From positions 170,927 through 234,926 of the forward strand of contig NZ_VRKO01000013.1 in assembly GCF_012271765.1 (NCBI RefSeq): a DNA stretch of 64,000 bases. The letters run 5' to 3'. The position numbers were made by a program, and so were the translations under genes. Position 1 is the stretch's first letter, and each line of letters begins with the position of its first letter. Below are positions 50,096-61,556 of the stretch, piece after piece. This DNA is from Erwinia rhapontici (GTDB taxonomy: Bacteria > Pseudomonadota > Gammaproteobacteria > Enterobacterales > Enterobacteriaceae). The notes beneath the pieces are model-generated. The model did not search any database, was not told where the DNA came from, and saw only the letters and a list, made by a program, of their open reading frames with translations.

Positions 50096-50969
50096 AATCT
50101 TGTTCCTTTCGCTTAATAAATTCGTAAAGACGGCTATTTTCCGGGGTAGTGATCCCCTGTGCGCGCGCACGACGGATAACATAGCCATTGATGTAGTCAA
50201 TTTCGGTGCGCCGTTGTGCGCGAATATCCTGCAACATAGACGATGTGTTACCCGCCGTACTGCGAATCACTTCCAGCACATAGTCGATCAACCACTCACG
50301 TGAGGTGTGCTGGCCTTCGCGCTCCATGACGGCGGCAACCTCATTGCTTAAGGCTTCGATCTCCGGGCGATGTTCGGCCAGTTCACCATTTGTGCAGTCG
50401 TAGAAGACAGTCAGTGGGTTGATCACACAGTTAACTGCCAGTTTTTGCCAGGCGGCGGAGGCAACGTTATTGTGCCAGGCAACGTCAGGCAATGCGCGAT
50501 GTAGCACTTCTGCCAGTTCGCTCATGTCGGCTCCCGCAGTCGTGACGGGGCCAATATGGGTAATGCCGGAAGCAACATGCACGATGACAGTGCCATCGCG
50601 TCTGGCGGCATGGGTGGTGACACCTCGTAAAAGGGGTTGCGGCAGGCCTTTCAACTCGTCCAGCGTACCCATGCCGTTATGCAACAGCAGCACCGGACAG
50701 TGCGCGGGCAGGACAGACTGCATATTCTTTACCGATTCTGAAACCTGCCAGGCCTTTAGCGTGACAATCAGTAATTCGCTGTCAGCGAGAAAGGTGGGGT
50801 CATTAGCAATGAATGTTTTATTCGCTGTCTCGCCATTCAGGCCGACTACGTTCACCGAGCAATAAGGCTGCGGAACCCGCAACCAGCCCTGAACGTCATG
50901 TCCCTGTTGTTCAAGTGCAGCCAGCCAGATCTGCCCCAAAGCTCCGCATCCAAGTACGGTAATTTTCAT
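50049..50969 (-). CDS. panE: 2-dehydropantoate 2-reductase
   Basis: PanE (ApbA) reduces ketopantoate with NADPH for coenzyme A synthesis. The 306 residues (E. coli 303) have the Rossmann motif [11 protein letters not shown] (about 7-17) and the catalytic Lys in [25 protein letters not shown] before ATG 50969 sets the start. Its end overlaps the yajL start. Confidence 0.95.
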   Translation of the reverse strand: MKITVLGCGALGQIWLAALEQQGHDVQGWLRVPQPYCSVNVVGLNGETANKTFIANDPTFLADSELLIVTLKAWQVSESVKNMQSVLPAHCPVLLLHNGMGTLDELKGLPQPLLRGVTTHAARRDGTVIVHVASGITHIGPVTTAGADMSELAEVLHRALPDVAWHNNVASAAWQKLAVNCVINPLTVFYDCTNGELAEHRPEIEALSNEVAAVMEREGQHTSREWLIDYVLEVIRSTAGNTSSMLQDIRAQRRTEIDYINGYVIRRARAQGITTPENSRLYEFIKRKEQDYDRESIGSGLPGTWE

Positions 50970-51096
50970 TGTTCCTCCCCGCGTGCGGGTTGAGTTAACC
51001 GTCCTGCTCATTATTATAGCTTTCAGCGCCAGCGGTTTTATTTACCTGCTGCAAGCAGGTATTATGCCTGTCACTTTAGTATCAGGAGAATAGATC

Positions 51097-51588
51097 ATGC
51101 CATCTTTCGATATCGTTTCTGAAATTGATATGCAGGAAGTGCGTAACGCAGTAGATACTGCTAACCGTGAAATCGCTACCCGTTTCGATTTTCGCGGTGT
51201 AGAAGCCAGCTTTGAGCTGATTGAGAAGAACGAATCCATCAAAGTATTAAGTGAGTCTGACTTCCAGGTGAAGCAGCTGGTGGATATTCTGCGTGAAAAG
51301 CTGTTGAAGCGCGGGATTGAAGGGGCTGCACTGGACGTTCCTGAGCAGATTGTACACAGCGGTAAGAGCTGGAGCGTCGAGGCCAAAATGAAAAAAGGCA
51401 TCGAAAGCGACATCGCTAAGAAACTGGTTAAGCAGATCAAAGACAGCAAAATCAAAGTACAGACGCAGATCCAGGGTGATGAACTGCGCGTAACCGGTAA
51501 ATCTCGTGACGATTTGCAGGGCGCGATGGCATTAGTGCGTAAAGCGGATTTGGGGCAGCCGTTCCAGTTCAAAAACTTCCGCGACTAG
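51097..51588 (+). CDS. yajQ: Nucleotide-binding protein YajQ
   Basis: UPF0234 protein of 163 residues. [34 protein letters not shown] is the hallmark; two RRM-like domains bind nucleotides and, in Xanthomonas relatives, cyclic-di-GMP. ATCAGGAGAATAGATC precedes the ATG. Divergent from panE. Function in enterobacteria is not settled. Confidence 0.94.
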   Translation: MPSFDIVSEIDMQEVRNAVDTANREIATRFDFRGVEASFELIEKNESIKVLSESDFQVKQLVDILREKLLKRGIEGAALDVPEQIVHSGKSWSVEAKMKKGIESDIAKKLVKQIKDSKIKVQTQIQGDELRVTGKSRDDLQGAMALVRKADLGQPFQFKNFRD

Positions 51589-51686
51589 TGATCTGACCGG
51601 TCGGGAAAAACGATTATCCAGAGAGGTAGACCGGAAAAAGGGTCGACCACAACGGGTCTTTTTTAGCTGATCATTGTCGATATAAG

Positions 51687-51713
51687 GGGCGGGCCTTCTC
51701 TTTCGGTCCGCCC
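51687..51713. terminator. Hairpin between yajQ and yajR
   Basis: Stem GGGCGGGCC/GGTCCGCCC with one mismatch and a 9-base loop between convergent genes. No T tract; T-rich stretch 51659-51664 upstream may belong to a second, weaker hairpin. Confidence 0.5.
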
Positions 51714-51722
51714 GTTTGCGTA

Positions 51723-53090
51723 TTATGCCGCGGTGGCAATCAGCTTTTCTATTTCGGCGCGGCTGGTCACCTTGCTGTCAATTTTCACGTAAGCACTGCG
51801 CTCTTCCGGCACGATAAACACTGCGGCCACGCCCGGCTGGGCTTTCAAACGTCGCTCCAGAACCTCTTTGTCTTCATGACTCGCTTCCAGAGTAATGCGC
51901 AGGCTACTGACGTAAGGCGGCTCCTGCATACTCAGGCTGACCAGCAACCAGATGACGGCTATCAACGCGCCAATCAGAAAGACGCTTTGTGCGTCAATGT
52001 GACCATACACCCAGCCGCCCATGCTGCCACCAATCGCCACACCGAGGAACTGGCTGGTGGAGTAAAGCCCCATCGCTGTCCCTCTGTAACCAGGAGGGGA
52101 CTCTTTGCTTACCAGAGAAGGCAGAATCGCTTCCATCAGGTTAAAGCCGATAAAGAACAGCTGTACACCAATCACTAACGTCCAGAAATGATTACCGGCA
52201 CCCCACAGCACCACCTCGGCTATCAGCATTAATACCACGCAGCCGACAAAGACGCGCTTCATACGGCGTTTGACTTCAGCATAGATAATGAACGGTAGCA
52301 CACTGGCAAAGGCGATCAGCATGGTGACCAGATATACTTTCCAGTGCTCGGCAGGAGGAAGCCCTGCTTGCTCAAATTGCCCGGGTAGGGCAACGAAGCT
52401 CGACATCAGCAGAACGTGCAGGCACAGAATACCGATATTCAGCTTCACCAGGCGGCTGTTGGTCAATACATCACGGATGCTGCCCTTAACGATGCCGGAC
52501 TCACGATTAAGCATGTGGTTTGACGTCGATGGCACCACCAGAAGGGTGATAACGATCCCAGCGCTAGCCAGCAATGCAATCATCCAGAACAATGCGTGCA
52601 GGCCAAAAGCGTGAGTAATCACTGGGCCGAGTACCATCGCAATGGCAAAGGTAACGCCGAAGCTGATACCGATAAACGCCATCGCTTTGGTGCGGTTCTG
52701 TTCACGCGTCAGGTCCGACAGCAGAGCCATTACCGCAGCAGCAATGGCGCCGGAGCCCTGTAAGGCACGCCCGAGGATAACCCCCCAGATTGACGTAGTC
52801 ATGGCAGCGATCACGCTACCCAAAACAAAAATCAATAACCCACCCACAATCAGCGGTTTACGGCCAATGCGGTCAGATAGAAGTCCAAAGGGAATTTGAA
52901 ATATAGCCTGTGCTAAACCGTAGATGCCAATGGCGAATCCAATTAATGCCTCACTGGCTCCCTGTAATGCCATGCCATAAGTGGTAAGAACGGGTAATAC
53001 CATAAACATTCCCAGCATCCGCAGGGAAAAAACCGTCCCCAAACCCCAGGTCGCGCGCAGCTCGATCGGAGTCATTTTATTATCGTTCAT
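51723..53090 (-). CDS. yajR: MFS transporter YajR
   Basis: Inner-membrane proton-driven exporter of 455 residues (E. coli 454). RATWGLGTVFSLRMLGMFMVLPVLTTYGMALQGASEALIG and LSDRIGRKPLIVGG (motif A) are family hallmarks. A C-terminal soluble YAM domain (about 385-455, PPYVSSLRI...AYVKIDSKVTSRAEIEKLI) is typical. Substrate unknown. GAGG lies before ATG 53090; an upstream GTG/ATG frame extension has no homology. Confidence 0.95.
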   Translation of the reverse strand: MNDNKMTPIELRATWGLGTVFSLRMLGMFMVLPVLTTYGMALQGASEALIGFAIGIYGLAQAIFQIPFGLLSDRIGRKPLIVGGLLIFVLGSVIAAMTTSIWGVILGRALQGSGAIAAAVMALLSDLTREQNRTKAMAFIGISFGVTFAIAMVLGPVITHAFGLHALFWMIALLASAGIVITLLVVPSTSNHMLNRESGIVKGSIRDVLTNSRLVKLNIGILCLHVLLMSSFVALPGQFEQAGLPPAEHWKVYLVTMLIAFASVLPFIIYAEVKRRMKRVFVGCVVLMLIAEVVLWGAGNHFWTLVIGVQLFFIGFNLMEAILPSLVSKESPPGYRGTAMGLYSTSQFLGVAIGGSMGGWVYGHIDAQSVFLIGALIAVIWLLVSLSMQEPPYVSSLRITLEASHEDKEVLERRLKAQPGVAAVFIVPEERSAYVKIDSKVTSRAEIEKLIATAA

Positions 53091-53178
53091 TACTACCTCA
53101 GTCTGTCGTATGCACATAGTTTATGTGTGAGGGGAGGGCGGGTAAAACATTACTTTTTATTCAGTCGTAACAAAAAGA

Positions 53179-53200
53179 AAGGGCGCGAAATCGCGCCCTT
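53179..53200 (-). terminator. Terminator of the cyo operon
   Basis: 10-bp stem AAGGGCGCGA/TCGCGCCCTT around a short loop, followed on the minus strand by a T-rich stretch. It lies 19 bases after the cyoE stop. Confidence 0.85.
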
Positions 53201-53219
53201 AGTAGTGATGTGCTTACTG

Positions 53220-54110
53220 TTACCTGATGTACGTCAGCAGGTCTTTGGAGGCGGGGGTCATGAAGTCGACAGACATCATCACGCTTAACGCGGTGATGGC
53301 AACAATCGAGAACACAAACAGCTTACGCGCCCAGACACGATCGTTCTGAGTTTTGTAACCTGACAGTGCCATACCCAGCCACCAGACGCTGACCGCAGCT
53401 GCCACAACCAGGTATTTATACCCGGCATAGCCCACCAGCGTCAGCATCAGTGTGGCAACCATAAACGCGATGATATACAGCGTGATATGGTTCTTCGCCA
53501 CAGAGATACCTTTCACCACCGGCAGAACCGGGATATTGGCCGCCTGGTAATCTTTAAAGCGGAAGATAGCAATCGCATAAGAATGCGGCATCTGCCACAG
53601 GCTAAAGATAGCCAGCAGAATCAATGCACCAGCATCAAACTGGTTGGTGACGGCGCAGTAGCCAATCACTGGAGGCGCAGCTCCGGAAAGACTGCCAATC
53701 AGAGTGCCGTATACGGAGTTGCGCTTCATGTACAGGCTGTAAACGCCGACATAAACCACAAAACCCATCACCGCCAGCCACATGGCCAACGGATTTGCTC
53801 CGAAATACAGCATTGCGAAGCCAGCAATACCCAAAACGGTTGCATAAACCAGGCTTAATTTCGGAGATATAAGGCCTTTAACCAGCACCCGATTCTTGGT
53901 TCTCTCCATTTTTTTGTCGATATCACGGTCGATAAAGTTGTTATAAACACAACCTGATGCAACCACCAGCGAGACGCCGACTAAGGTGAAGAGAAACAGG
54001 GAATAGTCAATGCTGCCTTTAGAAGCCAGCAGAAACCCCCCGATGACAGAAATTAAATTTCCGAAAATAATTCCTGGTTTTGTTACTTGCAGGTATTGCT
54101 TAATCATCAC
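53220..54110 (-). CDS. cyoE: Protoheme IX farnesyltransferase
   Basis: CyoE (heme O synthase) adds a farnesyl group to heme b for cytochrome bo oxidase. UbiA-family membrane protein of 296 residues with about nine segments. [23 protein letters not shown] is the first Asp-rich site and [13 protein letters not shown] the second region. Last gene of cyoABCDE, 10 bases after cyoD. Confidence 0.97.
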   Translation of the reverse strand: MMIKQYLQVTKPGIIFGNLISVIGGFLLASKGSIDYSLFLFTLVGVSLVVASGCVYNNFIDRDIDKKMERTKNRVLVKGLISPKLSLVYATVLGIAGFAMLYFGANPLAMWLAVMGFVVYVGVYSLYMKRNSVYGTLIGSLSGAAPPVIGYCAVTNQFDAGALILLAIFSLWQMPHSYAIAIFRFKDYQAANIPVLPVVKGISVAKNHITLYIIAFMVATLMLTLVGYAGYKYLVVAAAVSVWWLGMALSGYKTQNDRVWARKLFVFSIVAITALSVMMSVDFMTPASKDLLTYIR

Positions 54111-54120
54111 AGTAGCTCTG

Positions 54121-54450
54121 TTAGTGGCTCATCATGTTGTAGTTGAGGTTCCACATAATCCATAGCGAGCCGACAACAACAATCAGGATGATAAGTGCTG
54201 CAAACACGATAGCAATCAGGTTCCAGCCGCCCTCAGACTTGCTGTCCAGGTGGAGGAAATAGACCAGGTGCACCAGCACCTGGACTACCGCACACACCAG
54301 AACAACGGCGAGGATGGTCGCTTTAGAAGCGCCGCCGTCCATGACCATCCAGAATGGGATACCCGTCAGAATGATCGACAGGATAAAGCCGATCATATAA
54401 GACTTCACGCTACCATGAGAAGCGCCATGCTCAGTTGCTGAATGGCTCAT
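54121..54450 (-). CDS. cyoD: Cytochrome bo ubiquinol oxidase subunit IV
   Basis: CyoD is a 109-residue membrane protein with three segments that helps assemble the CuB site. [25 protein letters not shown] and [18 protein letters not shown] are family cores. Its ATG shares one base with the cyoC stop (TAATG), so 27 upstream in-frame codons are not used. Confidence 0.96.
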   Translation of the reverse strand: MSHSATEHGASHGSVKSYMIGFILSIILTGIPFWMVMDGGASKATILAVVLVCAVVQVLVHLVYFLHLDSKSEGGWNLIAIVFAALIILIVVVGSLWIMWNLNYNMMSH

Positions 54451-55070
54451 TACATAACCCCCATCAGGTAAACAATGGTGAATACGCAGATCCACACCAC
54501 ATCCAGGAAGTGCCAGAACAAGCTCAGACACATAATACGGGTGCGGTTGCTATCAGTCAGACCACGTTTAGCAATCTGATACATCAACACCAGCATCCAG
54601 ATCAGGCCTGAAGTCACGTGCAGACCGTGGGTGCCCACCAGCGTGAAGAACGCGGAGAGGAAGCCACTACGATCCGGACCGAAGCCTTCTTTAATCAGGT
54701 GATGGAATTCATAGATTTCCATACCGATGAAGCCCAGACCAAACAGGAAGGTCATCGCAAGCCAGCCGATAACTGCACCTTTCTGCTTGTTGTTCATGTT
54801 GATAACAGCCATACCATAGGTAATGGAGCTCAACAGAAGCAGGGCGGTTTCCACCAGGACGAAGGGCAGTTCAAAGATGTCTTTGCCTGCCGGGCCGCCC
54901 GCAGTGTTATTAACCATCACACCATACGTCGCAAACAGCGTTGCGAAGATGATGCAGTCACTCATCAGGTAGATCCAGAAGCCGAAGACTTTGTTGGCGC
55001 CTGTATCGTGGTGATGATGCCCATGCTCCGCATGGGCGTCGTGGTGTTTAGTCACAGTTTCAGTCGACAT
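54450..55070 (-). CDS. cyoC: Cytochrome bo ubiquinol oxidase subunit III
   Basis: Membrane subunit of 206 residues with five segments. A His-rich N-terminus ([13 protein letters not shown]) precedes [23 protein letters not shown]. Family core [18 protein letters not shown]. It overlaps cyoB by 11 bases and cyoD by one. Confidence 0.96.
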   Translation of the reverse strand: MSTETVTKHHDAHAEHGHHHHDTGANKVFGFWIYLMSDCIIFATLFATYGVMVNNTAGGPAGKDIFELPFVLVETALLLLSSITYGMAVINMNNKQKGAVIGWLAMTFLFGLGFIGMEIYEFHHLIKEGFGPDRSGFLSAFFTLVGTHGLHVTSGLIWMLVLMYQIAKRGLTDSNRTRIMCLSLFWHFLDVVWICVFTIVYLMGVM

Positions 55071-57051
55071 TTTTCAGACCTGCTTTGCTAATTTCGTCAA
55101 AGTGCTGATTTTCGATTTTCTGAACTTCAGCAACAGGAACGTAGTAATCCACGTCTTCGTCAAAGCTCTTGACGATCCAGGACACGATCATGCCCAGGAA
55201 TGACAGGCCTACCAGCCACCAGATGTGCCAGATTGCTGCAAAACCAAAGACCGCACAGAAGAAACCAATGACGACACCAGCACCGCTGTTTTTCGGCATA
55301 TGAATTTCTTCATAGTGAGCCGGCTGCTTATAGGCTTCGCCTTTTTCCTTCATTTCCCAGAACGCATCACGCTCGTGAATTTCAGGAACAACAGCAAAGT
55401 TATAGAACGGTGGTGGTGAAGAGGTTGCCCACTCCAGAGTACGTCCGCCCCACGGGTCACCGGTCACATCACGCAGCTGCTCACGGTCACGGACCGAAAC
55501 ATAGAACTGAGTGATCTGGCAAATAACACCACAAGCAATCAGACCAGCACCACATGCGGCAATAACCAACATTGAGTGGAACTGAGGATCGATGTCCTGG
55601 CTAATACGACGGGTCATGCCCATGAAGCCCAGCACGTACAGCGGCATAAAGGCAACGAAGAAGCCAATAATCCAGAACCAGAACGCGCGGATACCCCAGG
55701 TTTCATTCAGTTTGAAGCCGAATGCTTTCGGGAACCAGTAAGTCACACCAGCAAAGCAACCGAACACCACACCACCGATAATCACGTTATGGAAGTGGGC
55801 AATCAGGAACAGACTGTTGTGCAGCACGAAGTCTGCACCTGGCACGGCCAGCAGTACCCCGGTCATACCACCTACAGAGAAGGTGACCAGGAAGCCAACG
55901 GTCCACAGCATACAGGAGTGCATTTCAATGCGGCCCTGGTACATGGTGAACAGCCAGTTGAAGATTTTAACACCGGTCGGAATGGCGATGATCATCGTCA
56001 TAATACCGAAGAAGGCGTTAACGTTGGCACCTGCACCCATGGTGAAGAAGTGGTGCAGCCACACGATAAAGGACAGGATGGTAATAACTACCGTAGCCCA
56101 AACCAGTGAGGTATAGCCAAACAGACGTTTTTTCGAGAAGGTAGCAACAACTTCCGAGAACACACCGAAGACCGGCAGCACAAGGATGTAAACTTCCGGA
56201 TGACCCCAAACCCAAATCAGGTTGACGTACATCATCATGTTGCCGCCCATATCATTGGTAAAGAAATGGAAACCAAGATAACGGTCAAGGGTCAGCAGAG
56301 CCAGGGTCACGGTCAGAACCGGGAACGCGGCGATGATCAGCACGTTGGTGCACAGGGAAGCCCAGGTGAACACCGGCATTTTAAACATGGTCATGCCAGG
56401 TGCACGCATCTTCATGATGGTCACGAAGAAGTTGATACCTGTCAGGGTCGTACCGATACCGGAAAGCTGTAGACTCCATATCCAGTAGTCAACACCGACC
56501 CCCGGACTGTATTCCGCCCCCGAAAGTGGTGGGTATGCCAGCCAGCCGGTCTGTGCGAATTCGCCCACACCCAGTGACAGGTTAACCAGAACCACACCAA
56601 CCATGGTGAACCAGAAGCTCAGGTTGTTGAGGAACGGGAAGGCCACATCGCGTGCGCCGATCTGTAATGGAACAGCAATGTTCATCAGACCAACAACAAA
56701 CGGCATCGCTACGAAGAAGATCATGATCACGCCGTGGGCGGTGAAAATCTGATCGTAGTGGTGTGGTGGCAAAATGCCGGCTTCACCCGCGGAGGCAAGC
56801 ACCTGCTGAGTACGCATCATTACCGCATCGGCAAAGCCACGTAGCAACATGACAAATGCCAGAATGATGTACATGATACCGAGTTTTTTGTGGTCAACTG
56901 AGGTCAGCCACTCGGTCCACAGATATTTCCACTTACCGAAGTAAGTCAGTGCGGCGACCAGCGCCAGACCGCCAAGAATAATGGCGGCAACCGTAACCAT
57001 GATAATCGGTTCATGATACGGCACTGCATCCAGTGTTAATTTTCCAAGCAT
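55060..57051 (-). CDS. cyoB: Cytochrome bo ubiquinol oxidase subunit I
   Basis: Catalytic subunit of 663 residues holding heme b, heme o3 and CuB, with about 15 segments. Ligand His motifs include [14 protein letters not shown] and [39 protein letters not shown]. It reduces O2 to water and pumps protons. ATG at 57051 equals E. coli length; it starts 4 bases after cyoA. Confidence 0.97.
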   Translation of the reverse strand: MLGKLTLDAVPYHEPIIMVTVAAIILGGLALVAALTYFGKWKYLWTEWLTSVDHKKLGIMYIILAFVMLLRGFADAVMMRTQQVLASAGEAGILPPHHYDQIFTAHGVIMIFFVAMPFVVGLMNIAVPLQIGARDVAFPFLNNLSFWFTMVGVVLVNLSLGVGEFAQTGWLAYPPLSGAEYSPGVGVDYWIWSLQLSGIGTTLTGINFFVTIMKMRAPGMTMFKMPVFTWASLCTNVLIIAAFPVLTVTLALLTLDRYLGFHFFTNDMGGNMMMYVNLIWVWGHPEVYILVLPVFGVFSEVVATFSKKRLFGYTSLVWATVVITILSFIVWLHHFFTMGAGANVNAFFGIMTMIIAIPTGVKIFNWLFTMYQGRIEMHSCMLWTVGFLVTFSVGGMTGVLLAVPGADFVLHNSLFLIAHFHNVIIGGVVFGCFAGVTYWFPKAFGFKLNETWGIRAFWFWIIGFFVAFMPLYVLGFMGMTRRISQDIDPQFHSMLVIAACGAGLIACGVICQITQFYVSVRDREQLRDVTGDPWGGRTLEWATSSPPPFYNFAVVPEIHERDAFWEMKEKGEAYKQPAHYEEIHMPKNSGAGVVIGFFCAVFGFAAIWHIWWLVGLSFLGMIVSWIVKSFDEDVDYYVPVAEVQKIENQHFDEISKAGLKNVD

Positions 57052-57055
57052 CGTA

Positions 57056-57994
57056 TTATTCCTCGGCTCCCGCGTGAGCGGCATTGCTCATATCCATGCC
57101 TTCATGGCCTTCGCCGTGGGACATGTCCATGCTTCCACCGTGGTTCATCTTGAACTGACCGATAATGTCTTTAAACAGTCCAGGTTTCACACTTGAGAAG
57201 AATTCAACCGGGTGATTTTCGCTAGGCGCAGCCAGCTTATTAAAATCATCCATTGTCATGAGGGTGTCTGGTGACTGTTTTGCTTTAGCAACCCACTGCT
57301 CGAAAGACGCTTCGTCAGGAGTAGCAATCGCTTTAAACTTCATACCAGAGAAACCACGACCACTGAAGTTCGAGGAAATACCGTCAAAGGTGCCGGCTTC
57401 ATTAGCAATCAAGTTCAATCTTGTCTGCATGCCCGCCATAGCGTAAATCTGGCTACCGAGGGTAGGGATGAAGAAGGAGTTCATGACGGTGTTCGAGGTA
57501 ATCTTGAAGCTCACAGGGCGGTTAGCCGGGAAAGCAATCTGATTAACGGTGGCAATACCCTGTTCCGGGTAAATGAACATCCATTTCCAGTCAAGAGAGA
57601 CAACTTCGATCACGACAGGTTTCGCGTCAGATGCCAGTGGCTTGCTTGGTTCCAGTGCATGGGTTGATTTCCACGTCAGAATGCCAAGGAAGACAATGAT
57701 CAAGATCGGCACAGTCCATACTACGGCTTCCACTTTGTTCGAGTGGGACCAGTTTGGGCTGTACTTCGCATTGGTGTTAGATGCCCGATATTTCCAGGCG
57801 AACACCACGGCCATCAAGACTGCGGGGATCACGACGATCATCATCAGGCCGAAGGCCGTCAAAATCAGCGAACGTTGCTCCATTGCAATCTGTCCTTTGG
57901 GATTTAATAACGCACTATCACAACCACTTAACAAAATCATGCTTGCGATTAATGACAAAATCCCCAAACTTTTATTGTATTTCCTGAGTCTCAT
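57056..57994 (-). CDS. cyoA: Cytochrome bo ubiquinol oxidase subunit II
   Basis: Lipoprotein subunit of 312 residues. Lipobox LLSGC (Cys25), two membrane segments and a periplasmic cupredoxin domain ([33 protein letters not shown]) lacking the CuA ligands, as in quinol oxidases. The C-terminal tail is Met/His/Gly-rich ([20 protein letters not shown]). First gene of the cyo operon. Confidence 0.97.
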   Translation of the reverse strand: MRLRKYNKSLGILSLIASMILLSGCDSALLNPKGQIAMEQRSLILTAFGLMMIVVIPAVLMAVVFAWKYRASNTNAKYSPNWSHSNKVEAVVWTVPILIIVFLGILTWKSTHALEPSKPLASDAKPVVIEVVSLDWKWMFIYPEQGIATVNQIAFPANRPVSFKITSNTVMNSFFIPTLGSQIYAMAGMQTRLNLIANEAGTFDGISSNFSGRGFSGMKFKAIATPDEASFEQWVAKAKQSPDTLMTMDDFNKLAAPSENHPVEFFSSVKPGLFKDIIGQFKMNHGGSMDMSHGEGHEGMDMSNAAHAGAEE

Positions 57995-58514
57995 TTAACG
58001 ACCTCAATGACAAGGGCTCTATTGTCGTTTAAGTGTGGCGGCATTTTACGGGAAGGTTTCAGTACTGTAAACCTGCAACAGGTTGTGTCAGCGGGGTGTT
58101 GACACCTTTTGCAAAGACTGTCACATATGTTGCCGTAAGTGACAAAATATGAATGCTGGCAAAGGGTTGGCATCAATATAACAAAATCCAATAGAAAAAA
58201 CCGTACAAAAATTGTATCTGCTATAACCAGGCATTTAATGCACCATTTATTTAACATCTCATTATCAATTGTGTGATATTGATTAACTAAATTTAATTAC
58301 GCACCGGGTTTTAATACCTGAAAATGAGGGGGAAGATTCGTCAGGATTTTTTTTAAACGACTTAATAAAGGATAAAAATAATATTTCTCGTCAAGCCATC
58401 AACTTTTCTGATGTGTTACCTGCGTGCCGCACTCCCTGTGCGGCAAAAGTCACTCGAATTGTTAACCCATTGTTGGTTAAATAATTTTCTTAACATTTCT
58501 CGAATGCAAAGACA
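57995..58514. promoter_or_regulatory. Long AT-rich region upstream of cyo
   Basis: A 520-base stretch between cyoA and ampG. No credible ORF. It is AT-rich, with GATTAACTAAATTTAATTA near 58280 and GTTAAC/GGTTAAATAA near 58460, which resemble ArcA-type GTTAATTA sequences; the cyo operon is ArcA-repressed in E. coli. A 7-bp hairpin TGCCGCA/TGCGGCA lies at 58425-58445. Confidence 0.45.
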
Positions 58515-60008
58515 TTATCGCTGATTTACGATGTTTGCATGGGATTTCCGCAGCGCCAGGAAGTCCAGCAGTGTTCCCGTCACAATCCCGCCCAGTACCA
58601 GCAGAATACCTGCTTCAAACAGACGGGTACTCAACTCGGGGTAGGAGAACCAGTCCAGCGCATCCATCGCCAGCACCAGCAGCCAGACAGCCAGCAGTGC
58701 ACAGCCAGCAATCAGTCCGCGCACTGCCCAGCGATAGCCGGAGCGATAGGCGGTTCGCGGCAGAAAGTCAGGATGAGTTTGTGCATATTCCAGCGTCGAA
58801 CGGCATCCGAGCAGTAATAGCAGTCCGGGCAGTGCTGCCACCACAGAGAAGGCATAAAACGTCGGCCAGCCCCAGGACTCAACAAACCATCCCGCCACAG
58901 GTCCCACATAGACGCGACCCACCGCTGAGAGCGCAGAGAGCAGGGCAAATTGAGTCGCCGAAAACGAACGGTTACACAACGTCATCAATAGCGCCACGAA
59001 GGCAGCAGTACCCATCCCACCGCACAGATTTTCCACGGTCACTGCGGCTGCCATGCTGTAAAGGTGCTTGTCAGTGACTGACAGGATCCAGTAACCCAGA
59101 TTGGACACCGCTTGTAAAATACCGAACAGCATCAGGGCGCGAAACAGGTTAAGACGTTGCATCAGCACACCGCCTGCCAGTGCACCGATGATGGTGGCGA
59201 CCAGGCCGAGTGTTTTGTTGACCAATCCAACATCACCTGCATCAAATCCGACGCCACGGATCAAAAAAATGGTGGTCAGGCTGGCAGCAAAAGCATCGCC
59301 CAGCTTATAAAGGACAATCAGTGACAGAATCAGCCAGGCATTATTGCGGTTGAAGAAATCGCGCAGTGGGGCAATAACGGCTTCTTCCAGTGTCTGTGGG
59401 CGATCAACGGTAGCATCTGGCTCTTTAGCCAGTAAGGTGGCTATCACACCCGGCAGCATCATTGCGGCCATCAGCCACCAGATCGCCTGCCAGCCGAGAA
59501 AACGATCTGCCAGCCACAGTGCCAGCCCGCCGGAGACCAGCATTGCCAGCCGATAGCCCAGTACGCTAATTGCCGCACCGCTACCGCGCTCAGTGGCGGA
59601 CAGCACATCCGTCTTCCAGGCATCAAACACAATATCCTGAGAGGCCGAACAAAATGCGACCAGCACCGCCAGCGCTGCCAGCAGAGTCAAATCGCGTGAA
59701 GGTTGCATAAAGCCCATCAGTGCGATCCCGACGATCAGCAACAACTGAGTGACTAACAACCAGCCACGTCTGCGCCCAAGAAATGGCGGCGTGTAACGGT
59801 CCATCAGCGGTGACCAGAGGAACTTAAAGACGTAAGCCTGTCCGACGAGGGAAAAGAATCCGATGGTTTTAATATCGATATTCTCAACGGCCATCCACGC
59901 CTGAAGCGTACCCGATGTGAGCGCGAGCGGCAGACCAGAAGCGAAGCCGAGGAATAAAAGAAGGGCAGAGTTGCGTCGGGTAAAGATGTGCAGATAGTGG
60001 TTAGGCAT
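58515..60008 (-). CDS. ampG: Muropeptide permease AmpG
   Basis: MFS permease of 497 residues (E. coli 491) importing GlcNAc-anhydroMurNAc peptides for cell-wall recycling and beta-lactamase signalling. NSALLLFLGFASGLPLALTSGTLQAWM, KFLWSPLMDRYTPPFLGRRRGWL and AFCSASQDIVFDAWKTDVL are hallmarks. It follows yajG by 43 bases, with a GC-rich hairpin in the gap. Confidence 0.96.
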   Translation of the reverse strand: MPNHYLHIFTRRNSALLLFLGFASGLPLALTSGTLQAWMAVENIDIKTIGFFSLVGQAYVFKFLWSPLMDRYTPPFLGRRRGWLLVTQLLLIVGIALMGFMQPSRDLTLLAALAVLVAFCSASQDIVFDAWKTDVLSATERGSGAAISVLGYRLAMLVSGGLALWLADRFLGWQAIWWLMAAMMLPGVIATLLAKEPDATVDRPQTLEEAVIAPLRDFFNRNNAWLILSLIVLYKLGDAFAASLTTIFLIRGVGFDAGDVGLVNKTLGLVATIIGALAGGVLMQRLNLFRALMLFGILQAVSNLGYWILSVTDKHLYSMAAAVTVENLCGGMGTAAFVALLMTLCNRSFSATQFALLSALSAVGRVYVGPVAGWFVESWGWPTFYAFSVVAALPGLLLLLGCRSTLEYAQTHPDFLPRTAYRSGYRWAVRGLIAGCALLAVWLLVLAMDALDWFSYPELSTRLFEAGILLVLGGIVTGTLLDFLALRKSHANIVNQR

Positions 60009-60023
60009 ACGGACCTTACATCA

Positions 60024-60044
60024 GGCCCGGCGTCCTGCCGGGCC
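60024..60044. terminator. GC-rich intercistronic hairpin between yajG and ampG
   Basis: Perfect 8-bp stem GGCCCGGC/GCCGGGCC with a 5-base loop and no T tract. Likely an mRNA stabiliser or attenuator rather than a full terminator. Confidence 0.45.
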
Positions 60045-60051
60045 AGAGGGA

Positions 60052-60630
60052 TTAACGCGCGTTTTGCTTGATGAAGTCGTTAACGCTGGTGTCCTGCGCC
60101 ATATCGGCAATCACGTCACCGAGGGTGCTGTTGACGACATTCGTGATTTTCTGATTATTTGCGGCGAACGCACCTTCAACACTGCTGGTCTGGCGGTAGT
60201 TTTTCACCTGCTTACTGCCATTTTTAGCCGTAGCGATGATAGAAATATCCGCTTTAGTGGTGATGCTGTAACGCACATTACCCTGGGTAACGTCAGCGTA
60301 CAGGCCATTCACCACGATTTGCAGATCAACAGCGCCGCTTGGGCCGACCATATAACCGCGTGCGGTCATCTGCTTCTCCAGTGTTTCCTGTAACAGGAAA
60401 CGCAGATCGCGAGACGGGGTCAGGGTGATCAGCTGGCCGTCGCGGTTAACTTTCGCCAGCGCCTGATCGCTACGCTGATCGGCACCCGTGATGCTGATAG
60501 TGATGCCCATCAGGCTTGGATCACGCTGTGGCAGCTGAATTTTTGGTGAAATGTCGAGCGTATTGCTGCTCCCTGCGCAGCCAGCCAGAATTAACACGGC
60601 CAGCAGAGGGAAAAATAATTTTTTTAACAT
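60052..60630 (-). CDS. yajG: Lipoprotein YajG
   Basis: Lipoprotein of 192 residues, E. coli length, lipobox LILAGC (Cys18). SPKIQLPQRDPSLMGITISITGADQRSDQALAKV begins the mature domain. Function unknown; it precedes ampG on the same transcript. ATG at 60630 lies downstream of AGAAAATAAGC with no strong Shine-Dalgarno. Confidence 0.93.
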   Translation of the reverse strand: MLKKLFFPLLAVLILAGCAGSSNTLDISPKIQLPQRDPSLMGITISITGADQRSDQALAKVNRDGQLITLTPSRDLRFLLQETLEKQMTARGYMVGPSGAVDLQIVVNGLYADVTQGNVRYSITTKADISIIATAKNGSKQVKNYRQTSSVEGAFAANNQKITNVVNSTLGDVIADMAQDTSVNDFIKQNAR

Positions 60631-60918
60631 GCTTATTTTCTCGATTACGTGAGTAGTATTGCTGACAAAACTGCGGTCATCATATCATTGCCTGTCGGCA
60701 GGGGAAGCCCCGATCGAGCGTAAATTCATCGCGTTGCGGAATTTTCAGACTTAATGAGACTCAGGCATTCGACCTCGTGATAGGCGATGTGTTGCATGGC
60801 GGTGATTGAAAAGTAAATGCCATCAGGAAAAAAACGCTAAAGTGCGTCGGTTTTACACAAAAACCGACTACGATTTAAAGGGATGGGGCGCAGTTCTCTG
60901 CATCAAAGGAGTCCAGGT

Positions 60919-61233
60919 ATGATCCGTGAACAAATAGAAGAAAAGTTACGAACGGCGTTTTCTCCTGTGCATCTTGAGGTGCATGATGAAAGCTATCGCC
61001 ATAATGTGCCTGCGGGCGCTGAGAGTCACTTCAAGGTGGTGATTGTCAGTGACAGCTTTAACGATCAGCGTTTTCTAACCCGCCACCGGGCTATTTACGG
61101 GGTGCTGGCGGATGAGCTGGCCGGCAGTGTGCACGCACTGGCACTTCACAGTTATACCTTGAAAGAGTGGGAGGGTTTACAAGATACCGTTCCATCCTCA
61201 CCTAACTGCCGTGGTGCCGGTACGCTGGCCTGA
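60919..61233 (+). CDS. bolA: BolA transcriptional/morphology regulator
   Basis: BolA is a 104-residue class II KH-like protein linked to stationary-phase morphology and Fe-S/glutaredoxin partners. [47 protein letters not shown] is the conserved core, with the His ligand near [23 protein letters not shown] before ATG 60919 supports the start; 12 codons upstream are not used. Confidence 0.95.
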   Translation: MIREQIEEKLRTAFSPVHLEVHDESYRHNVPAGAESHFKVVIVSDSFNDQRFLTRHRAIYGVLADELAGSVHALALHSYTLKEWEGLQDTVPSSPNCRGAGTLA

Positions 61234-61556
61234 CCCGACGCAAAAAACTGAAAACGGCCTGTTGGCCGTTTTTTCATTTATAGAGCCAGAAAAATGTGGC
61301 AGTCAGCAAATTCTTGCGATTTGGCAGCAAAAATGTAAAAAGTAGCGGGGTCCGGGCGAGAGTGTAGCCTCGACTCATTAAGACGTTGCCGCTATAATGC
61401 TGCGTCTATTTTTTTCCGGAATGTCTTCGGGATGCTTCTGTGAAACAGGGAATGTGGTTCTGACATCAGAAGCCGTCCCGGTTCTTAGATACACCCTGGT
61501 CATCCAGTGGTGTTTGTCTGAAGTTGACCGAGCACGTGATTTTTTGAGGTAATAAG
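61234..61556 (+). promoter_or_regulatory. bolA-tig intergenic region with a tig promoter
   Basis: A 323-base gap. TCGACT (61370-61375), a 17-base spacer and a perfect TATAAT (61393-61398) form a strong promoter for tig, giving a leader of about 150 bases. GAGGTAATAAG precedes the tig ATG. Confidence 0.7.
61251..61276 (+). terminator. Terminator of bolA
   Basis: Stem AAAACGGCC/GGCCGTTTT with a TGTT loop and a T tract. It lies 18 bases after the bolA stop. Confidence 0.9.

Noticed and set aside
58010..58257. 88-codon minus-strand frame upstream of cyoA
   Set aside because: Lies in the AT-rich cyo promoter region and resembles no family.
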